From an uncultured Eubacterium sp. (GTDB taxonomy: Bacteria > Bacillota > Clostridia > Peptostreptococcales > Anaerovoracaceae): 64,000 bases of DNA. The notes under the pieces are model-generated. The model was given only the letters and a program-made list of their open reading frames with translations. It was not told the DNA's origin and did no database searches. The position numbers and the translations under genes are program-made. Below are positions 25,430-34,558 of this stretch, in pieces. The stretch covers positions 1 to 64,000 of the forward strand of contig CABUXV010000006.1 in the NCBI GenBank assembly GCA_902495595.1. The letters are read 5' to 3'. The first letter of the stretch is position 1. Every line of letters starts with the position of its first letter.

Positions 25430-25790
25430 TCATCTCTTTCTGTCGATTTCAATAGCCTCTTTCACAAGCACCATATCCACACCGATATCACGGTCATTAA
25501 TTTCTTCGCTCACATAGTATTTGTCCCAAATCTTATCCGATACAGGAAAACGGGACAGCTTTGCCTTGATACCCATCTCCGTTTCCACGTCACGGAGGTT
25601 ACACGCCTTAAACTGCTTCTATTTTTCCATATCATGCTCTGGCAGATTTCTTGTACGACCGCCGTTTACCTTGGTCGGCGCACAGGGAACGCAGAAGTAT
25701 TTGATTAAGGCTTTACCCTCGGTCAGCTTCTGCTTTTCCAATCGCCGGATTTTAAAGCGATGAGATAGTTTGCTCTCCAAGAGTTTCTCC
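25430..25790 (-). pseudogene. Remnant of a phage-type family A DNA polymerase
   Basis: One minus-strand frame, interrupted by a single TAG (25619-25621), reads LTEGKALIKYFCVPCAP, GGRTRNLPEHDMEK, then the stop, then KQFKACNLRDVETEM and SRFPVSDKIWDKYYVSEE, INDRDIGVDMVLV. This is the exonuclease-to-polymerase junction typical of phage DNA polymerases, where Trp usually follows the EK. It ends at a TGA (25430-25432), and no polymerase fingers or palm remain. Inferred to be debris of an old prophage or phage-derived element. Confidence 0.65.
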
Positions 25791-26110
25791 ATCTTTTGGA
25801 AACAGCTGATTTCATCATTTCTCATGGATACAAAGTCACCCATAAGCTGGTGGTTGACCTCGTAGAGAAAGTCGGCAAATGTCATGGCAGCGGACTTTCC
25901 GGCGTGCTCCAAGCTGAGTTCTTACTCGTTCACTAACAGCTTGAAACCAAGAAAAAAGCAGTAGCCAATCTGGTTTTCCCCAATCATCACAACCAACGTT
26001 TGTTGTGAATACCGCAGCCAGACTTAGCACACCAGTCAAAAAACGTTTCATAATCTTTTTCATACAATCAATGCTCATTTCGTTTTGGTAAAAAAATAGA
26101 TTTTCACTTC
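25791..26110 (-). other. Fragmentary accessory DNA
   Basis: Short minus-strand frames only. One begins MKKIMKRFLTGVLSLAAVFTT, which looks like a signal peptide of secreted mobile-element proteins but shifts out of frame at once. Another (TFADFLYEVNHQLMGDFVSM) runs in frame into the DNA-polymerase remnant but is not recognised. No intact gene. Confidence 0.35.
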
Positions 26111-26139
26111 TGAACATCCAAGTGAAAATGTGATATAAT
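26111..26139 (+). promoter_or_regulatory. Promoter of the island membrane protein gene
   Basis: TGAACA (26111-26116), a 17-base spacer and TATAAT (26134-26139) precede the gene, with TGTGA just before the -10. Confidence 0.6.
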
Positions 26140-26160
26140 ATTATGCTAGGAGGAAAACTT

Positions 26161-26913
26161 ATGCTGGAAATTATTTCAATATGTTTAAATGTAATTACTA
26201 TTGTTTTAACAATTTACGAATTATTCTGGAAAAAGTCTTCTAATAGTACAAAGCAATATATTCAGAATAATATAATTCAACAAATCAATCCTAAATACGA
26301 TATAAAAGTATCATCTACTCCAATGTACAAATTAGATAATGTTGCAATAAAAAATGCACGTTGGAAATCTAAAAGAATAACTCAATTTGCCACAATTTTG
26401 ATATATTTATCTACAGCAATTAATTTTGTGAACTATATACAAATAAATACCATTCATTCTGTTACTGATTTTACTGCCATTTTTTATATCCCTATGCGGA
26501 ACACAATGATACAGTTATCTATAATTTTGGTATTATTGTGTATTATTTTTATTGTACGTGGTTGGAATAAACAACAATCTATATTTTCTAACCTAATGAG
26601 TATGAAATATTTTACTTTTAAGATAGTAGTAGATACTTTTGCTATTGTTGGATTAGCACTGGTTGATTATTCTCTTTTGGAAAAAATAAACACTAATATA
26701 CAAAACTCACTTTATACAATTAATCTAATTGGTTGGTCTGCTTTGTTTGTGTTTCAGTTATTATGGATTCAGCATACAGTTTTAAAAATATATAAGCTTA
26801 TTCCGTTGTCTAACACGTATGAAGAAAAGGAAAAACAACTATTTGCTTTTGTTCCTGTTTATATTATTTCTATCTTACTTTTTGGATTGACCATCTATAC
26901 AAAGTTTTTCTAA
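26161..26913 (+). CDS. Unrecognised integral membrane protein in the island
   Basis: 250 aa, very AT-rich. One N-terminal helix (residues about 2-22), a cytoplasmic-looking segment of about 50 residues (KKSSNSTKQYIQNNIIQQ...), then about six more hydrophobic segments. No family is recognised and no catalytic motif is seen. AGGAGG lies 7 bases before the ATG at 26161; an earlier ATG overlaps the ribosome site. It has its own promoter and is followed by two hairpins. Its location between phage debris and a Hachiman system makes a defence-related role possible, but nothing in the sequence shows it. Confidence 0.7.
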   Translation: MLEIISICLNVITIVLTIYELFWKKSSNSTKQYIQNNIIQQINPKYDIKVSSTPMYKLDNVAIKNARWKSKRITQFATILIYLSTAINFVNYIQINTIHSVTDFTAIFYIPMRNTMIQLSIILVLLCIIFIVRGWNKQQSIFSNLMSMKYFTFKIVVDTFAIVGLALVDYSLLEKINTNIQNSLYTINLIGWSALFVFQLLWIQHTVLKIYKLIPLSNTYEEKEKQLFAFVPVYIISILLFGLTIYTKFF

Positions 26914-26916
26914 AAC

Positions 26917-26986
26917 AAATAGGGCGCTCATTTCTGAACGCCCTATTGTAAGAAAGGGATACTGTTGTAATCCAGTATCCTTCTTT
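26917..26986. terminator. Two hairpins after the membrane protein gene
   Basis: AATAGGGCG (26918-26926) pairs with CGCCCTATT (26939-26947). A second stem pairs GGATACTG with CAGTATCC (about 26957-26980), followed by TTCTTT. T runs are weak on both strands, so termination efficiency is uncertain. Confidence 0.55.
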
Positions 26987-27314
26987 GTAAATCTTATTCT
27001 ATTGTATCCTCACGCTCTATATCGACTACCACAGAAACATTGATATAATCTTTTATGACTTTATTTCTGCATTTTTCACCGTCGCCAGTGAACGCCATAT
27101 GCTTGGAAAAGTACCTAAAATTAAGAATTTCTACATAGTTTTTCTTTGTATCAACACTACCGTCTCCACGTGTGATAGTTAGGCTATTTTTCAGAATTAA
27201 CCGCTGTCGTAAATTCAACTGTTTTCTTCCACTTAGTCATGTTCCTTTTACAACCTATCTCTTTTTCGATTAGGCTATTTCTACTTTTATCCGAATCATA
27301 TAACCTCTGCAAGA
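26987..27314 (-). other. Degenerate open frame, no supported gene
   Basis: A minus-strand frame starting MTKWKKTVEFTTAVNSEK stops after 18 codons. An overlapping frame of 74 codons continues (NLRQRLILKNSLTITRGDGS ... VVVDIEREDTIE). This suggests one small gene broken by a frameshift, of a kind often seen in mobile elements. It is not identified. Confidence 0.4.
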
Positions 27315-29531
27315 TTATATACATTGCTCTAAACGCTCGCTTTCATATGGTAATAAATGCTTTTTTATATAATCACGATTCTCTTTTATAAAATTAACAA
27401 CTTCATCCTCTGATAGATTAGCAGAAATAACTCGTTCCAATCTTCGCACAGCATTACTCGGAATTCCGAATTCAACTAAGATAGACAAATTTTTACGTAT
27501 AAAATCATTTTCTAACTGTTGCACAAAAAAACTATATGACCCTGGTTTAATATTCCTCTTTTCGCATATCAAACGTTGTATACTATCTACGACTCTAAAT
27601 GCTTTTGGCACAGTAAACTGAAACCAATGTCTGTAAATATGAAATGCGGTTTCTACTGCCTCATCGTAATATTTCGATTTTCTCTCATCTGTCAAAGTTT
27701 TCACTTTTGAAATTTTACCGTTATAAATATCATTAACAATATCAATAATATTCTTTTTCATCCTATACATATTTAGATATCTCGCAAGCTGTTTTACAGA
27801 AAATATTCCGCGTTTATCATCAAAATCAAACAGATTATTCTCTGCTATTTGCAAAACATAATACATTTGATCCCATGTAGGCAATTGGCTCCATCGAATG
27901 TTTTGTAATGCACCTTCTGTTTTGAAATCTTCAATTAATTTATTATAAATTCTGATTTGTCCATTTATAGAAACACCATTTTGTTTAATAATACTTAATA
28001 AATCTTCCGGAAGTGCATTAATCTGGTCATAGCGATTTTTCACTTGTGGCTTCACATCGCCTTTTTTTATATTAACAAGTATTTCGTTTGTTAATATTTC
28101 AGGATCCTGTTCATAAAATGGGATATCTATCACAATAGACTCCTGTGTTGGAATATGACAAAAATTAAATATTCTGCCTACATAGTGCTCCATCATTCTA
28201 CCAGAACGTCCTTTGATATTGCTATAATCAAAAAAGTCTATTTCGCAGCCTCCCTTTTTTTCATCAAATAAAATTACATTCTTAGCACTGGTATTTACCC
28301 CTTCAATTATTGTAGAAGTGCAAAAAATACAGTTTAACATTCCCTCATTAAAATATTTAATAATTGAGGCTCCTATATGTTTTTGAAGAGACCCGTCATG
28401 AATTGCTATACCATATTGCAATTCCTTAGCCAAACTCCATTCCGATGAAATATTTTTATTTATCCATTCTACTAAAGGCAGTCGCTTGTCCTTTTCCTGC
28501 CCCTTTTTTTGCAAATACTCTAAATACGTTTTGGCCATACGTCTTGCACGTGCGGGAGTAGAACAGTAAATAAGCGTTTGCTCATTCCGCATTTCACTTA
28601 ACAATTCACACAAAATTTCAATTTTTGCTTTATCAATCTGCTTATCACTTTTACTCCAATCAATCAAATAGCTTTTATCTATTACATCACAATCCACTAA
28701 CGAAAAATCCGATTTATAAAATATCGCATTATATTTTTCTGCAAATCCTTCTGTTATTCCATCAATATTGGGTCCCAAAAAATAAAATCTAGGATGGAAT
28801 TTATTTACCACCTTTAAAAAAGCATTATTCAAAGTATCTGCGCGATCATCCTTTCTTCTAAGACTTAATTTATAAAATTCATCTATAATAAGAAAATCTA
28901 TTGGGGGTAAGGGTTCATATTCCATTACTCTCTCTGCAGTTAATAAAAAAAGATTTCTTTTCTCTTCTGAATACGGTTGAGAAGTTCTCACAATAATTTT
29001 ATATTCATCTGCATATTTCTTTAGTTTCAATCGTGTTTCATCTAATAAAGCTAATGTAGGCTGAATAATAATTATATTTTTATATTTTTTTGAAGCTACA
29101 ATTTCTTCTATAAGTAAACTTTTTCCAAAACTTGTTGGCGCACTAGCAATTATATTCTTTCCAGCCAAAAGATATTGGGATATTTTCTTTTGCTCCCTAT
29201 GTAAATATGTATTCTCTAAATAATCTGAGCGGAAATAACTCATGCGCACATCATCTGCAAAAGACACCAATTTTAAATCAGAGCTATTTTTTTGAATATA
29301 CGGATAAAATCCCAATGTTTCGATTAAGTCCGACCATATTTCATATGTGTTTTTATCTACTTTTTCCCAATTATTTAAAACATGTATTACTATTTTTCTC
29401 GCAGACAACTCTGCCTCTGCTGAATGCAGAGACAGTAATTGTGTACAATACGCGACAATTCTAAAACTCTGATTTAAAAAGATACTATCTACGCTTTTAA
29501 TTTCTGGTATAAAATCTGTTGTTTTATCCAT
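27315..29531 (-). CDS. hamB: Hachiman defence system helicase HamB
   Basis: 738-aa superfamily 2 helicase. Walker A is APTSFGKSLL (131-140), motif II is DEFY (217-220), motif III/IV region FLGPNIDG and LIYCSTPARAR, motif V STIIEGVNTS and motif VI GRSGR (441-445). The C-terminal 250 residues are a helical accessory domain. Together with the DUF1837 protein directly upstream this is the HamA-HamB pair of Hachiman anti-phage systems, in which the helicase senses aberrant DNA and releases the nuclease. ATG 29531 is chosen: it lies 8 bases after the hamA stop, behind GAGGTGG. A TTG ten codons earlier overlaps hamA. Confidence 0.88.
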   Translation of the reverse strand: MDKTTDFIPEIKSVDSIFLNQSFRIVAYCTQLLSLHSAEAELSARKIVIHVLNNWEKVDKNTYEIWSDLIETLGFYPYIQKNSSDLKLVSFADDVRMSYFRSDYLENTYLHREQKKISQYLLAGKNIIASAPTSFGKSLLIEEIVASKKYKNIIIIQPTLALLDETRLKLKKYADEYKIIVRTSQPYSEEKRNLFLLTAERVMEYEPLPPIDFLIIDEFYKLSLRRKDDRADTLNNAFLKVVNKFHPRFYFLGPNIDGITEGFAEKYNAIFYKSDFSLVDCDVIDKSYLIDWSKSDKQIDKAKIEILCELLSEMRNEQTLIYCSTPARARRMAKTYLEYLQKKGQEKDKRLPLVEWINKNISSEWSLAKELQYGIAIHDGSLQKHIGASIIKYFNEGMLNCIFCTSTIIEGVNTSAKNVILFDEKKGGCEIDFFDYSNIKGRSGRMMEHYVGRIFNFCHIPTQESIVIDIPFYEQDPEILTNEILVNIKKGDVKPQVKNRYDQINALPEDLLSIIKQNGVSINGQIRIYNKLIEDFKTEGALQNIRWSQLPTWDQMYYVLQIAENNLFDFDDKRGIFSVKQLARYLNMYRMKKNIIDIVNDIYNGKISKVKTLTDERKSKYYDEAVETAFHIYRHWFQFTVPKAFRVVDSIQRLICEKRNIKPGSYSFFVQQLENDFIRKNLSILVEFGIPSNAVRRLERVISANLSEDEVVNFIKENRDYIKKHLLPYESERLEQCI

Positions 29532-29539
29532 CTTCCACC

Positions 29540-30478
29540 TCAAATATTCTGCATGTGCCAAAGACGTTTGTGCAAATTAATAACTAATTCATTTTTATCA
29601 TTTAAAGGGAATAACATAAGAATGATATTAACCCTATCTTTTAATGGCATTTTATTCTGTTTATCAAAATACTCTTTTAGCTCTCTGATATTTAATTCAT
29701 GGTAGGTTTCTGCACTAGGATCATTCATATCGGAAAACTTTTTATAAATATCATGTGTATAAGTACAAAGCATTGGTATATTTATAATTCTTAGTTTATC
29801 GCCTAGCTTTGTACAGTTTGTTATCGTATCAATCCACTCCTGTCTGCCAGGTATTGAATTATTCTCAAGATTCTTTTTAATTATTACAAACTGATCGTTT
29901 AAATAATCTGTATTAATATGTTCATTCAAATCTTTTACTAATGCCTTTATTCCTTCCTTACTATCATCGTAAAGTTTACTTTCCCCAAGCCATAAAATTT
30001 TTTCATTTGCAGAAATATGCACTGCATCAAACCCATGAGCAGGTACACTCGCACTATCTTTAAAATAAACTTTAGAAATTAGTGGTATCGTATGCTTAAA
30101 TTCTCTTAATATCAAATGCAATAGCAGTTCTCCAAATTCTCCTCTTTTTGCTGTACTAGATTTCTTTAATTCGTTATATGCATTATTATCTCCATCTACG
30201 CACCACTGTTTCACTAGTTGAAAATCTTTAATTTTATAAATACAATGGGCTGCTTCTCTCAATTTTTCGACAATATCGTTTTGAAGAATATTGGGATCTT
30301 CATACTGTGCAAAAACGTATTCCGGAATTGTATTGCAAATAGCTTTAGTGAAATCGTCCAAACGATATTTCGGTTGCCCGCTATCATCAATATCCATATC
30401 AACCACAAAACTATTTAAATCTTCTTCATTAATCCTAAGTAATATTACATTGCTTTTATCAAAAATTCTATTCCCCAT
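29540..30478 (-). CDS. hamA: Hachiman defence system nuclease HamA (DUF1837)
   Basis: 312 aa. The DUF1837 region shows the PD-(D/E)xK-like arrangement: RGEFGELLLHL with E117, GFDAVH with D151 and WLGESKLYDD with E166-x-K168. This nuclease is held inactive by HamB and degrades DNA on phage detection in characterised systems; the effect is often cell death. AAAGG lies 7 bases before the ATG. hamA and hamB form a tight two-gene operon; no further defence gene is adjacent. It sits in an AT-rich island between recombinase remnants, consistent with horizontal gain. Confidence 0.88.
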   Translation of the reverse strand: MGNRIFDKSNVILLRINEEDLNSFVVDMDIDDSGQPKYRLDDFTKAICNTIPEYVFAQYEDPNILQNDIVEKLREAAHCIYKIKDFQLVKQWCVDGDNNAYNELKKSSTAKRGEFGELLLHLILREFKHTIPLISKVYFKDSASVPAHGFDAVHISANEKILWLGESKLYDDSKEGIKALVKDLNEHINTDYLNDQFVIIKKNLENNSIPGRQEWIDTITNCTKLGDKLRIINIPMLCTYTHDIYKKFSDMNDPSAETYHELNIRELKEYFDKQNKMPLKDRVNIILMLFPLNDKNELVINLHKRLWHMQNI

Positions 30479-30527
30479 TTAAATGCCTTTCTCACAAAAC
30501 ATAATCTTTATTTGTACATTGACTATC

Positions 30528-31472
30528 TTATTTTCTAAGAGTTTTTATCATTTTCTTGGAACTATATTTTTTGCTTTTTCTTTGGTTACCCTTTTCATTT
30601 CTTATCACATTACTTCTCCGCATTTTCTCAATTTGCACTGCTTCAAAAGTTTCCTTCGATATTATCGCCGGATTGTTATCAGTTGCCAAATAATGTACTT
30701 CGTTTTTCCCCGTTTTCAATAGTCGAACATCCCCTGTATACTTCTCATTACTCAGCATGACATCTATTGTTCTCTTACACCATTTCTCCTTCCCCGTAGG
30801 AGAAGGGATTTTCTGTTTCTCAAGTTCTTTGATAATCCCCAATACACTTTGTCCTCTCAAATACAAGTCAAATATGATTTTTACATTTTCCGCTGTTTCT
30901 TCATCAATGATTAACTTGCCATTTTCATCATGTTTATACCCATAACACTTTCTATCATATAATTTCGAAGTTCCTAAAGCAGCTCCCTGCTTAATGCCCC
31001 ATTTTATATTTTCGCTACGAGACTCATTTTCTGCTTGTGCAAAAGACTCAATAATTGAAATCATTAGGTCACTGTCTGTCTTTGCTGTATCAAGTTCTTC
31101 CTGTTCAAATATTACACGAACACCGGCATTCTTTAATTTACTCAATGCTTCTATAGTTTCAACAGTATCTCTTCCAAAGCGGCTGATGCTTTTTGTAAAA
31201 ATAATATCTAGTTTATGAGATGTACAATCATCCAACATACGGTTAAATTCCTTGCGTGAAGAACCTGTTTTACTGGTCGAGATATCCATATACACATCCG
31301 CAAGAAGCCATTGTGGTGTAACCGCCGTTATTTTTGTTAAATGTGATACTTGTGCAGCCAAACTTTATAACTGCTCCGAACTATTTGTACTGACACGACA
31401 ATAGATTCCGATGCGCTTGTCCCGTTTCTGTGGTATGGGTGGTATGAAATAAACTTTTTTATAACAGTCCAT
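30528..31472 (-). pseudogene. Serine recombinase, interrupted by one in-frame TAA
   Basis: The gene starts at ATG 31472 behind GAGATGAGG and reads RIGIYCRVSTNSSEQL with catalytic Ser28. It then meets TAA (31365-31367) at codon 36 and continues in the same frame for 278 codons. The rest has the resolvase fold (SRFGRDTVETIEAL), ENIKWGIKQG and the recombinase domain (KCYGYKHDENG, WCKRTIDVMLSNEKYTG). Glutamine (CAA) is the likely lost residue, since relatives read EQLxSLAAQ. The zinc-ribbon end of larger family members is absent. Re-initiation downstream would give a protein without the catalytic Ser, so activity is probably lost unless the stop is read through or is a sequencing error. Confidence 0.85.
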
Positions 31473-31583
31473 ACCTCATCTCCTCTACAAATAGGTAATC
31501 TACTCTGACAGACTATCTACATAGGCTAATTAACATCCATGTTTATATTGTACATGATAACTAGCCATTTTACAATCATTCTA

Positions 31584-31631
31584 TCTACTCAACCTACCGC
31601 CCTATCAATCCTGTCTACTCAACCTACCGCC
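31584..31631. repeat. 18-bp direct repeat with 30-bp period upstream of the recombinase
   Basis: TCTACTCAACCTACCGCC occurs at 31584-31601 and 31614-31631. It lies between the recombinase start and the rlmD terminator, i.e. at the probable right edge of the island, and may be a recombinase or regulator binding site. Confidence 0.7.
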
Positions 31632-31671
31632 AATTTTCCCCTGGATATGTTTCCGCACAATAAACAGGAAT

Positions 31672-31719
31672 AAAAAATCCGGGAGCAAGAACCGTTGTCC
31701 AAGTAGTCCCAACTCCCGG
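31672..31719 (-). terminator. Terminator after rlmD
   Basis: On the minus strand CCGGGAG (31713-31719) pairs with CTCCCGG (31679-31685) over a 27-base inner region, followed by a T run (31672-31677). Confidence 0.8.
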
Positions 31720-31751
31720 AAATCCCTTGTTTCCTACACTATTTCAGTTCC

Positions 31752-32918
31752 TTATTTTTCAGTCCGTGACAACAACACGACGCACTCGACGTGCTTTGTC
31801 CCCGGAAAATTATCAAATGCCTTAACGGATTTCACTTCGTATCCGTAATACTGCATATAATAAAGATTATCTGCAAGGCTCTTAGGATTGCACGATATAT
31901 ACACAATCTGTTTTACTCCGTATCCTATTATCTTATCGAGAGCGTTGACAGAAATACCTACTCTCGGAGGGTCCACCACTATTACCTCCGGTTTTTCGTC
32001 CTCGGGCAGTGCGTCTAAAACTTCAAAAACATCTCCCGCAATAAAACGGCAGTTATCAAGTCCGTTAAGCGCTGCATTTGATTTTGCCGCTTCAACCGCT
32101 TCTTCCACAAGCTCGATGCCTATAACTTCCCTCGCCTTTTGCGCCAGCACCTGGGTTATGGTTCCCGTGCCGCAGTACAGGTCAAATGCAACCTTGTTTT
32201 CAAAATCATCTATAAGCCCTATAGCATAAGAATAAAGTTTTTCTACGGCATCAACATTTGTCTGAAAGAATGAAAATGCGCTCACCTTGAATTTCAGCCC
32301 CATTATTTCTTCGTTGTAATAATCTCTTCCCCACAGGACCTTAAGCTCATCACAGTAAACAGCATCGGCGAGTCTGTCGTTTACAGTTCTAAGCACACCC
32401 ACAACTTTGTTTTCAAGGGGCAGAGATAGAATCATCTGCGAAAAACCATCTTCATCAAATCCGTCTTCGGAACTTGTAACCACGTTTACGAGAAGTTCGC
32501 CTGTTCTTACGCCTCTTCTTACTATCAAGTGTCTCATAAGACCCTTATGGGATTTTTTATGATAGTGGGAATAACCTCGTGACGAGGCAAATTCAAGAAC
32601 GCCTCTCAGGATTTTATTAAAATCATCGTGAACAAGCTGGCATTAATCGACGGTTATTATGGACATAAAATGTCTTTTCTTGTGCATGCCCAGAGTCATA
32701 GGTCCGTCTTTTTCCATATCGCCGAAAGTGTATTCCATCTTATTTCTGTAGCAGTATCTGTCTGGCGCCGGCTGTATATCAAAAAGCTCTCCGTATTTTA
32801 TATCCTTTTTATCGAGAAGCCCCTTTACCTCGCCGTACTTATTTGAAAGCTGCTCTTCATAAGGCACGCCTTGATATACACATCCGCCGCAGATTTTACT
32901 GTCTTTACATATCTCCAT
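31752..32918 (-). pseudogene. rlmD: 23S rRNA (uracil-C5)-methyltransferase, RlmD/RumA type, interrupted by one TAA
   Basis: 389 codons including one in-frame TAA (32643-32645) after the 91st residue: ...FMSIITVD, stop, CQLVHDDFNKIL.... There is no frameshift. The N-terminal piece carries the iron-sulfur cysteines (CKDSKICGGC). The C-terminal piece has the SAM motif DLYCGTGTI, DPPRVG and the catalytic SCNP. If the stop is real the catalytic part can only be made by re-initiation (next Met at 32537), so function is probably lost; sequencing error is the alternative. It is next to tgt, spaced by 3 bases, with a normal terminator downstream. The island inserted just beyond that terminator. Confidence 0.85.
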
Positions 32919-32921
32919 ATT

Positions 32922-34040
32922 TTAAAACCTTCCGTAACTCTCATAAAATTCTTTTTTATATTCCAAAAACCTGTCTTCTTCAATGGATTTTCTGATTTTC
33001 CCCATGGTTTTTACGAGGAAATGCAGATTATGAGTTGTCATTAAAATCGATGACAATATTTCATCACATTTGAATAGATGTCTCAAATAAGCCTTGGAAT
33101 AATTCCTGCATGTATAGCAGTCGCATTGGGAATCCAGCGGAGTAAAATCCCTTTCATACTTGGCATTTTTTATATTGACACGACCCTTTGAAGTCATGGC
33201 AAGCCCATGTCTTGCTATTCTTGTCGGAAGAACACAGTCAAACATATCTATACCCCGTTCAACACCCTCGAACAGACAGTCCGGACTTCCAACTCCCATC
33301 AGATATCTCGGTTTATCCTTAGGAAGATAATCCACACATTCATCCATGACATCATACATTATATCCTTGGGTTCACCTACGCTCAAACCGCCTATTGCAT
33401 AACCGGGAAGGTCCAGCTCTGTAATTTCCTCGGCGCTCTGCTTTCTCAAATCCTTGTACATACCGCCCTGCATTATGCCGAAAAGAGATTGATTTTCCGT
33501 ATTTTTGTGATAGTCCCTGCATCTCTTAAGCCATCTTGTAGTTCGTTCAAGAGAATTTTTCACATAATCCCTGTCAGCAGGATAAGGCGTGCATTCATCA
33601 AAAGCCATCATTATATCAGAACCCAACGCATTCTGTATCTCCATGGATTTTTCCGGTGAAAGCATATGCTTTGAACCGTCAATATGAGACCTGAACTCCA
33701 CACCCTCTTCACTTATCTTTCTCATTGCTCCCAGGCTGAAAACCTGAAATCCGCCGCTGTCTGTAAGAATAGGCTTATCCCAGTTCATAAATCTATGAAG
33801 TCCGCCTGCTGCCTTTACCACCTCATGGCCGGGTCTCAAATATAGATGATATGTATTTGAAAGTATTATTTCCGCGCCCATTTCCTTAACTTCCTCCGGC
33901 TTCATCGCTTTAACCGTAGCCGCAGTTCCTACAGGCATGAATACAGGTGTTTCTATTATTCCGTGAGGTGTTTTAACTCTTCCCCTTCTTGCCTTTGTCT
34001 TTTTATCCGTCTTTATAAGTTCATAAGTTACAGCTGCCAT
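32922..34040 (-). CDS. tgt: Queuine tRNA-ribosyltransferase
   Basis: Exchanges guanine for preQ1 at the wobble base of GUN-anticodon tRNAs. The 372-aa length is normal. Key features: DSGGFQVFSLG with the general base Asp, GSDIMMAFDECTPYPA, the active-site loop GIMQGGMY, the nucleophile region FDCVLPTRIARHG, and the C-terminal zinc site CDCYTCRNYS...H. AAGGAG precedes the ATG. It forms a queuosine unit with queA, with the deoxyinosine glycosylase between them. Confidence 0.97.
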   Translation of the reverse strand: MAAVTYELIKTDKKTKARRGRVKTPHGIIETPVFMPVGTAATVKAMKPEEVKEMGAEIILSNTYHLYLRPGHEVVKAAGGLHRFMNWDKPILTDSGGFQVFSLGAMRKISEEGVEFRSHIDGSKHMLSPEKSMEIQNALGSDIMMAFDECTPYPADRDYVKNSLERTTRWLKRCRDYHKNTENQSLFGIMQGGMYKDLRKQSAEEITELDLPGYAIGGLSVGEPKDIMYDVMDECVDYLPKDKPRYLMGVGSPDCLFEGVERGIDMFDCVLPTRIARHGLAMTSKGRVNIKNAKYERDFTPLDSQCDCYTCRNYSKAYLRHLFKCDEILSSILMTTHNLHFLVKTMGKIRKSIEEDRFLEYKKEFYESYGRF

Positions 34041-34051
34041 ATAGTCTCCTT

Positions 34052-34549
34052 TTATTTCAAATAATCCAGTATCTTTTTGTATTCCGCCACAAGTTTATCA
34101 TATTTACAACCACAGTTGGCAGGACTCGTAGACGGCAGTCCAAATGAAGCTACCCCGCACACAGGATAGCACAGTTTCCTGTATAAGTCCGTTGCCTTTG
34201 CTCCCGTAGTGAAAACTGCCCTTATATCTGAATGTTTCAATATACTGTCCATATCATTTGCCTGCGGATTTTTTATGCTCGTATCAGATGCTCCTTTTAT
34301 TTCACAGCTTGCAAGTACATCCCACAGCGCGATTTTATTTCTCAGAAGAAAAGCTTTCCTGTCTTCTACGCTTTCAGGAAAATCTTCATCCAGTATATCC
34401 GAAAGCACTTTCCAGAATCTGTTCTGCGGATGCCCGTAATAAAATCCCTGCTCTCTCGATTTTGGCGACGGTATAGTTCCCAATATTAAAACTCTTGAAT
34501 TTTTATCGTAAAATGCGCCGAATTCATGTTCTACTCTTCCTGATTCCAT
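34052..34549 (-). CDS. DNA-deoxyinosine glycosylase (UDG superfamily, family 6-like)
   Basis: 165 aa. Removes hypoxanthine (deaminated adenine) from DNA. The family motifs GTIPSPKSREQGFYYGHPQN, WDVLASC, the IKNP segment and LPSTSPAN at the C-terminal active site are present. ATG 34549 is chosen over GTG 34558 because AGGTG lies 6 bases before it. It is placed between queA (4 bases or less from its stop) and tgt, in the same transcript, though its function is unrelated to queuosine. Confidence 0.88.
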   Translation of the reverse strand: MESGRVEHEFGAFYDKNSRVLILGTIPSPKSREQGFYYGHPQNRFWKVLSDILDEDFPESVEDRKAFLLRNKIALWDVLASCEIKGASDTSIKNPQANDMDSILKHSDIRAVFTTGAKATDLYRKLCYPVCGVASFGLPSTSPANCGCKYDKLVAEYKKILDYLK

Positions 34550-34558
34550 ATAAATCAC

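Noticed and set aside
25836..26117. 93-codon minus-strand frame beginning like a secreted protein
   Set aside because: The signal-peptide-like start shifts at once into a sequence that overlaps phage-polymerase debris in another frame; treated as remnant DNA.
26994..27218. 74-codon frame as an intact gene
   Set aside because: A better start (MTKWKKTVEF) lies in another frame just upstream, so this looks like a frameshifted remnant.
31752..32918. Two separate genes at the rlmD locus
   Set aside because: The pieces are the two halves of one methyltransferase in one frame with one TAA between them; the second has no ribosome site at its first Met.
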